Positions 57,955 through 64,000 of a DNA stretch of 64,000 nucleotides are shown here, piece after piece (positions within the stretch are counted from its first letter, which is position 1; each line of letters opens with the position of its first letter). The notes beneath the pieces are model-generated. The model was not told the DNA's origin. It did not search any database and saw only the letters and a list, made by a program, of their open reading frames with translations. The stretch comes from Plantago ovata. Its lineage: Eukaryota; Streptophyta; Magnoliopsida; Lamiales; Plantaginaceae. Both the position numbers and the translations under genes were made by a program. The stretch lies in the NCBI GenBank assembly GCA_028274465.1, contig CM051457.1, positions 109,739,982 through 109,803,981 of the forward strand, read 5' to 3'.

Positions 57955-59503
57955 AAAAGTCTAAGTTGTTGGAGAAGTTGTCGACACGCCACGGACAACT
58001 TCAGTTTCTGCATGTGGCGTAAATTTGTATATCTGTATTTATTTTTTTATGTCGTGTCGAATCAGATATGTGTATATGTTAAGGATAGAGTGAACATGAT
58101 TGCAAACTTTTCCTCAAACTTTCAGAAAAGATCTGGTACAATTAGGTCCTTGTTGACACCTGAAAATTTTTGCTCATTGTTGCATGTTATACTCTCCTGG
58201 AGCTTGAGCAGCTCAGTAATATTTGATGGACAAAGTGTCTATTATAGGATTATGTTTTCCTACTATGCATATGTATGCTTTTTAAACAGGAGAAAGAGCA
58301 CATAGAGGCCTTGAATTCTCTATTGTAGCTAAACAAGTGCTAAGATTATTGTTGCTCAATCTTTATTGTGAATCGTTGTTATCTCTCTTGCTGGTCCGGT
58401 ATAGGGCATGATGACGTGGTTGTGTCTAGATCGTGCAGTAAACACCATGCTGTGGTATCTTCTTTCAGAATTTATTCTGCGGCACACCACGGATTCACAA
58501 TCCTTATGGCAACTTTGGTTTTAGCTTTCTGGCAATCTTTGGGTCTCACATGTCTGGATGGTTTGGAAAACAAAAATGGCAAAGCTCTGTGCTTCTGCCC
58601 TTCGCCACTAGGCATTGCTTGAGATTTAAACAAAGACCAGAAATACTCTGTAGCTTGTTTCAAACGTCTTCAAAAAATTATATTCAGGTCATTGTCACAG
58701 GTTGTATCTTTTTGAAAGATCTCAAGTCTGATGTTGAGTTAATGTTGTGCCCACTTCGTCTGCAACATCACTGCTACTATCTGATTCAAGTTTGTGTCTT
58801 ATGTTATCGAGTCTAGACTACAAATTATGTGTTATATGTGTTTTAGTATCCACTAAGGGGGAGTGTGCATAACCTTTGGTTTGGTGGGATTTTATTTTGG
58901 TTTTTACTTGGCAATGATTTTGGTTATTTTCAATCTAAAGTCAAATCCTTCACTGGTATGTTTTCTAAATTTTTTTATCTCAATTCTGCTCAGATTTAGG
59001 AAATTTTGCATTCCTATTTTTGTTTCTCTGTTATTATATATCTTGTGTACTAACATTGTCAACAGAATTGGAGATCATGTTGAGAAAACTTCATCCAGTG
59101 TTTAGCCAACAAATCTTTTTTGCCCATTAGTTTTTTAAATCACTGTGTTTTGACCTTTTTACCCCTATCACTATAACAACTTGAAACGGCAGAAACCCTT
59201 CATAAGCCCTTCACCGTGTTTTGCCCATTTTTTTTTTCTTATTGATACTTGAATCTCTCTTAAACTCCCATCAATGCATCCTTTGTCCACAACCGCGTAG
59301 AAACCCTTTAAATTCGTCCACAGTTTCGATCCAAACACTCTTTTCTTCGACGAATTTGGCTTGCTCTGTTTTCACCACACTAACCGCCGATTAGGAACCC
59401 TAGTTTTTTACCCCAAATCTTCCAATTCTCCCGTTTTTCGGTGCTAAGTTGTTTAACCTTCAAATTTTTTTGAAATTTCCCAACTTGCATCTCAATTTTA
59501 GAA
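57955..59503. other. Copia 3' region
   Basis: Non-coding apart from short ORFs. Contains the purine tract AAGGGGGAG at 58855-58863 followed by TGTGCATAACC, the layout expected at a 3' LTR start. The sequence after it is not similar to 56287 onward. It may be the 3' end of a different related element. Confidence 0.4.
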
Positions 59504-60900
59504 TGGCGAGCCCAATTGATTCCTCAAAGACTCCCACCGTGTCGGTCGATGAAGATGATATTCCGCTTGCGTCACTAAAACGGAAGAGGACTGCTATGGA
59601 GGAGATGACGTCACCCCCCCGGGGTCTACATCAAAGGTCACGACGCCTGTGTTTGATGACGTTACTGACTCTGAGAAAACTCCAAGCTCTGCTGACAAGT
59701 TGCCTCCCATGTTGTTGCTGTTTGCCTCCGCATGTTGCTGCAACTTCTGCTGGGTCAGACTCCTCTGATGAGTCATTCAAGCCCCCATCTGAGGATGTTG
59801 TTGCGTCTACCGACGAGGAAGCCATCCTGACATTCCTGAGGAGTTTGAAAATTTCAGTATGGGTGATGACTCTAACTACTTTGAGTCTCCAGCATGTTTC
59901 TGATCATTTTTACGGAGGAATTTCTAAAACTTGGGATAAGTTTGTTCATCGTACACACCACGCTCTCCGCTGAGCATGCCATACATCTTGCTGACTACGA
60001 GCTCAAAATTTGGTTGCTTTTCTGAAGTCTAGAGGTCTGTTTTCTACTGTGGTTCCTTGTCATCTTTTAGTGAGGTTTGATGAGGAATTTTATTGCACTT
60101 GTCTGTGCATTCGCCGACAACTCTCACCCAAAGTATGGCGAGTTTTATCTTCGTGTTACTGTCTACAAGATGAATGCTAGGAGATTAAATGACTTTCTGG
60201 AGCTACCTAATGTTAGTGAGCGGCCTGTTTTAAGTAATCAAATGGATAAGTAGCTACAGCTATCACTGGAGGGAACTGACAAAATGGCAAACCGAGTTTC
60301 CTGTGTCTCGTCTCACACTTCATTACTTGACCGCAATACACAATATCTGTGTTCCGCAATTGGATACCTACCACCAATCATACACAGGGTATCTGCTGAA
60401 CATGCTTGTTTGTATTTCAGTTGTTGAATGGTTGGCCCATAAATTGGGGTGAACACTTATGAAAAGAATGGTGAAGACGAAGAACATGAGTTCGACTGCT
60501 ACTATGGGTTACCCTTCCCTTGGTTTGTGCATATGTCAAAGCTGCCGGTTACACACCGTTGAAGAAGGATAAGTTTGTTGCCAATCATAATGTTTTAACG
60601 CATTGCTCAAGCCACCCTGTTGGAAGGAGGCTCAAGTTCAAGCATTTGCCTTGGGTTTGATCTCTTCCTGACCCCTCTGCTGTTCCACAAAGACCCCTGG
60701 TGATGACAATGTTTGAGCCAAAGTGTGCTCGGATGTTGAGCCAAACTTGGAGCAAGTTCAGAGTCGCCGCCCTCTGTTAAGGCCATGTATGATATGCTTG
60801 GAAAACAGCTTGTGGATAGAGATAGCTGCTATTCTCAAGGCCAAGAGATTGGGCGCGAACTCTTGTGAATGAGAAGGACTCTTGCTTCGAGATAATTCTA
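59504..60900 (+). pseudogene. Decayed extra ORF, putative plant transposon protein
   Basis: Begins MASPIDSSKTPTVSVDEDD, a Ser/Asp-rich start with a basic KRKR patch, and is open to 59973 in one frame. After frameshifts and stops it continues with recognisable order: HPKYGEFYLRVTVYKMNARR, LNDFLELPNV, LDRNTQYLCSAIGYLP. This order resembles the plant transposon-protein domain that occurs as an extra ORF in LTR elements. At least four frame breaks are present. I am confident it is transposon-derived but not of the exact family. Confidence 0.45.
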
Positions 60901-61013
60901 ACCCAAATAGGGGGAAAAGGATTAGTCAGGATTGAGGGGGAGTTCTGGGTTGGATGGCTTTGGTTTGTTTTGAAGATAATGGTGGATGATTATGATGCGC
61001 ATTCTTCTGTTTT

Positions 61014-61113
61014 NNNNNNNNNNNNNNNNNNNNNNNNNNNNNNNNNNNNNNNNNNNNNNNNNNNNNNNNNNNNNNNNNNNNNNNNNNNNNNNNNNNNNNN
61101 NNNNNNNNNNNNN
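61014..61113. other. Assembly gap, 100 N
   Basis: Exactly 100 N. The sequence to its right begins at the equivalent of 14768 in contig A. Confidence 0.97.
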
Positions 61114-61429
61114 TCTCACACTAGAGGCAGATGCTTCATAATAGAGACGCAGGACGAAACCCCACCCTAAGCGTGTTCATTGTTTATTTTTTGTTGACAT
61201 TGCCAGGATTCATTAGTAATAGTACCCAACAGAAGTACTAGAATAACTACACTGCATTATGAGTTCGGAATACGTACTTGCATAGCATTATCAGTTTTAG
61301 TATTGTTTCGTTCATCATTACATTACAGCATGCCATTCAACTTAGATCATGTAGTACTACTGTAAGACTAAGAGAGCCAGAGAGGATATGACAAGTACTA
61401 GACTACAGCTTAATTACTGACTTAACATC

Positions 61430-63323
61430 CTAATCTGATCTATGGAAAGCACGGACTGTGAGTCCACCATCGATATGGAGATTGATCATGGTCCGGTACT
61501 TTACTAGTTTACTATCATCACTTAGTCGGAAAATAAAGCATCTCAACAGTACAGCATGAGTATCTTCATCTGCCTGTACGAAAATTCCTTGCCCAGACAA
61601 ATCCGCGGCCCAGCCTATTCCGTGCAGAAGGTTAGTTACAAATGAAAACTCATGTTAAACAGAGCTTAAATGCTTCATTCCAGCTTACCTGAAAAGCTGT
61701 GAATTTGAAGGGACTCTCTGACCGGAAGCAACCATTCTCATCGAGCCATCTCTCAGGTTTGAACTCTTCTGCATCTTCGCCCCATATGAATTTCATTCTC
61801 CCCATCGCATATGGTTGGTAAGCAACCAGCGAACCCTTCTTCACATGGAAACCGTCTGGCCATGTATCATCAGACATGCATATTTTTGGATCCTAGGCAT
61901 GCCAAAATAGAAACTCCTAATATCATGAAGTAGTAGTTTTTTGGTCATATGCGAGTATGTGAATTGGGTAGCTATTTCGTCTTACCACTGGAACTGGAGG
62001 GTAAAGTCGGAGAGTTTCTGTCAGCGTCGAGTGAAGGAACTGCATCTTCTCCAGAACCTCCTCACTCAAACTCGCAGCAAAATCTGAAATGCTGTCTGCT
62101 GCACCAGTCGACTGCGTTGCCTCATTGATTTCTTGTGCCACCTTTTCTTGTACCAAATGGTTCTTGCAAAGCATGTAAATGAACCAAGACAGAGTTGTTG
62201 CAGTTGTGTCCTTACCAGCCATCACAAATTCAGTATCACATCTTTCAAGTACTTTGGTTTGACATCTGTTTGCATGAGTCTTGACACAAGATCCTCTCTC
62301 TGCATCACCAAAACAGCCCTTAAAGCAGATAATAGCTTTAAAATGTCACAACTGAGAGTTTCTCTCTACCAATACCGAATACTTACACAGTGAATGTTTG
62401 AGTCACGCATTTGCTTGATCTTGATACCGATTAGCTTATACACGAAGCTATCCATCACTTCGACGTTTTTCCTCACTGCTGACTCGATACCTACATTCAG
62501 AGCTTTCTTTATCTTCCATGTAGCATCTACATATCTCCACATTGACATTGCACTAACATCATCAAAAGCTTTGCAGAACTTTGCACCTTCCTCTGAACCA
62601 CTCAGGCTGTCCAGCTCAAAACCGAAAGCAACTTTGAATATCGAATCCAGTGTCGATTTCATGAACAGGTCCTGTTGTCAAATAATCATTTACACAGTTT
62701 CACAATAACATTTCACAGATAGAAAAGGAATAATGGGATCCTAAGTTCACCTGAATATCGAATGGTTGATCGGAGTTTGCTGCTTCAGATACAATGTTTG
62801 CTAGTTTAACTGCATTTGTTCTGAACACTGAGCAGCTAAATTCCCTTAATAACCTCGTCGAAAATTCAAGGCTGAACGTTTTCCTCTGTTTTCGCCACTT
62901 CTCGCCATCGACATTGAAAATCCCATCCCCGAGCAGGTCCTCCAAAATGGCATGGTTGTACGTTCCCTGCACATACCGATAACTTTTAACTTCCATTAGT
63001 AATCTTTTTTCACCTATAAGTTCAAGACGACGTACTTACCTTGACATAATTTTCGAAGTTTGTTTTGAGAATGTACTCCACATTAGCCGGATCAGACGTG
63101 TAAACCTCACCTCGAAAAGGCGACAACAGCCTGTAAGTTCTGTGTTCTCTTGCAAGATCAGTCATGAAGTCATGCAGCCTATTGTAGTGGAGGAGATTGT
63201 GAAAAATGGTGGAAGCTACTGGATGGTACTTTTCTTATCCTGCCTACTTCTGAGGATTGTAGCGAGTAATGCGAGGGTCGTGATCGAGAGGACGATGAGC
63301 AGAAAGGTTGCAGCCATGGACAT
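61430..63323 (-). CDS. Cytochrome P450, CYP704-like, copy 3 (contig D)
   Basis: Exons are 63323-63040, 62966-62751, 62671-62387, 62299-61986, 61892-61689 and 61614-61430. Exons 2, 3 and 5 are full length with canonical borders. Single-base losses are private to this copy: exon 1 (GGTACTTTTC for GGTACTTGTTC), exon 4 (CACAAATTC for CACAAAATTC) and the last exon (AGCATGAG for AGCAGTGAG). The landmarks are those of copy 1. Confidence 0.82.
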
Positions 63324-63706
63324 TATGTATGTTCAGAAAGGAATGCAAATGCAGATTATGGTGATTGAAGAGTTGGAGAAGATGACTCTGTTAGACACAG
63401 TGATGAGTTTTTGGTGATTGAATGTGTGAAGCAAATTTGTCCTTGTTTGTTGAGGACAAATTGCACTCATCACTAAACTGGTACATTAACATATGAAGTC
63501 ATGAACGATTACAACTGTCTAGCACTCAAGAGGTTGTTCTATTTGGGTTAAGATTGGAAAAACAGAGTTATCCATAGTAATCTCTCCGTTTCATAAAACA
63601 TTACACACTAGTTTAGCGTACAATTTAAGTAGACATGATAATTTAGGAAGGAAAGGAGAGAGAGGGGTAAATAGTACAGAAAAAAATTCCATACAATAAA
63701 AGAGAT

Positions 63707-64000
63707 TGTAAGGGTAAAATTCTAATAAAACGTACGACGCTTTAGATGAGGTTAAGTTCGTTACAATGCACTAGGAACCTAAATACTCTCTATGTCACCA
63801 TAGTTTCAAATCAAATCCTTGAATCAATCTTCTCCAGGTGCACACCACAATCCTCGGTTCTTCTCTATGTCAATTTGAGTACCTGAGATTGAAATGCACG
63901 TGTGGATGTGTGATTAACCCGGCTTGCCTAGGTCAAACCGGTAAGAGACTTTACTTGAAGGAGGTTGCTAATTCTCCTTGTATTAATGTAATAAATGTGA
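63707..64000 (-). repeat. Tat LTR, third copy, cut by the window end
   Basis: Equivalent to the first 290 bases of 17369-18218, with the same flank (AAGAGAT) beside it. Confidence 0.8.

Larger units (their letters stand above)
56287..61013 (+). mobile_element. Ty1/copia element, internally deleted, right end not resolved
   Basis: A left LTR (56287-57114) and a tRNA-Met type primer-binding site are followed by only the C-terminal part of pol. Next comes non-coding sequence with a purine tract at 58855-58863, and then a decayed extra ORF up to the gap. No second LTR copy was recognised in the window. Sequence after 58864 does not resemble the LTR start, so either the purine tract is not the true one or another element follows. 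Confidence 0.6.

Noticed and set aside
58855..58866. Right LTR boundary of the copia element
   Set aside because: The purine tract is convincing, but the following sequence does not match the left LTR.

Overview
This is eukaryotic nuclear DNA from a flowering plant, most likely a eudicot. The evidence is multi-exon genes with GT-AG introns, plant-specific families (WAT1/EamA transporter, early-nodulin-like phytocyanin, CYP704-type P450, ARID-HSP20 protein) and typical plant transposons (Tat-lineage Ty3, Ty1/copia, LINE, PIF/Harbinger, a Mutator-like foldback element). I cannot name the species. There are no rRNA, tRNA or CRISPR features that I can support.

The window is a scaffold of four contigs (A 1-19072, B 19173-43057, C 43158-61013, D 61114-64000) joined by three runs of exactly 100 N. 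The left end of contig B (19173-28622) repeats the right end of contig A (9573-19072), and contig D (61114-64000) repeats the stretch 14768-17657 once more. The copies differ mainly by scattered 1-3 base indels. They look like unmerged overlaps or haplotigs in a noisy long-read assembly rather than a real triplication. The CCDC137-like gene appears twice and the P450 gene three times for this reason.

Contig A holds a WAT1-related transporter (six exons, + strand, 2146-5223) whose second intron carries a 42-bp minisatellite between 195-bp direct repeats. It then has a phytocyanin (- strand, 5739-7212), a 5'-truncated LINE with target-site duplication (8520-9970), a Mutator-like foldback element full of hairpins (10037-11045), a CCDC137-like gene (+, 11263-14327), a convergent CYP704-like P450 (-, 15089-16983), and a 3' LTR of a minus-strand Tat element (17369-18218). 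Contig B repeats this from the LINE onward. It then enters the Tat element, whose additional ORF (28847-30694) runs antisense to the element and has its own TATA box and 5'-leader intron. Next come three phase-compatible exons of a gene I could not identify (32184-33408) and a second, plus-strand Tat element (LTR, PBS, gag-protease, RT-RNase H, archaeal-type RNase H, integrase, tandem-repeat 3' region and a fragment of another antisense ORF) that runs into the gap.

Contig C holds a PIF/Harbinger transposon on the minus strand with a split DDE transposase, a SANT/Myb-like ORF1 and a second SANT-like ORF. It continues with repeat-rich spacer, a small inverted block of the same 42-bp satellite, and the 5' part of an ARID-HSP20 gene. 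A Ty1/copia LTR interrupts that gene about nine bases into an intron. The copia element is internally deleted and followed by a decayed extra ORF. Contig D is the third copy of the P450 and the start of the Tat LTR.

Almost every long ORF, host or transposon, carries isolated one-base frameshifts. These should be treated as possible consensus errors before they are read as pseudogenisation.
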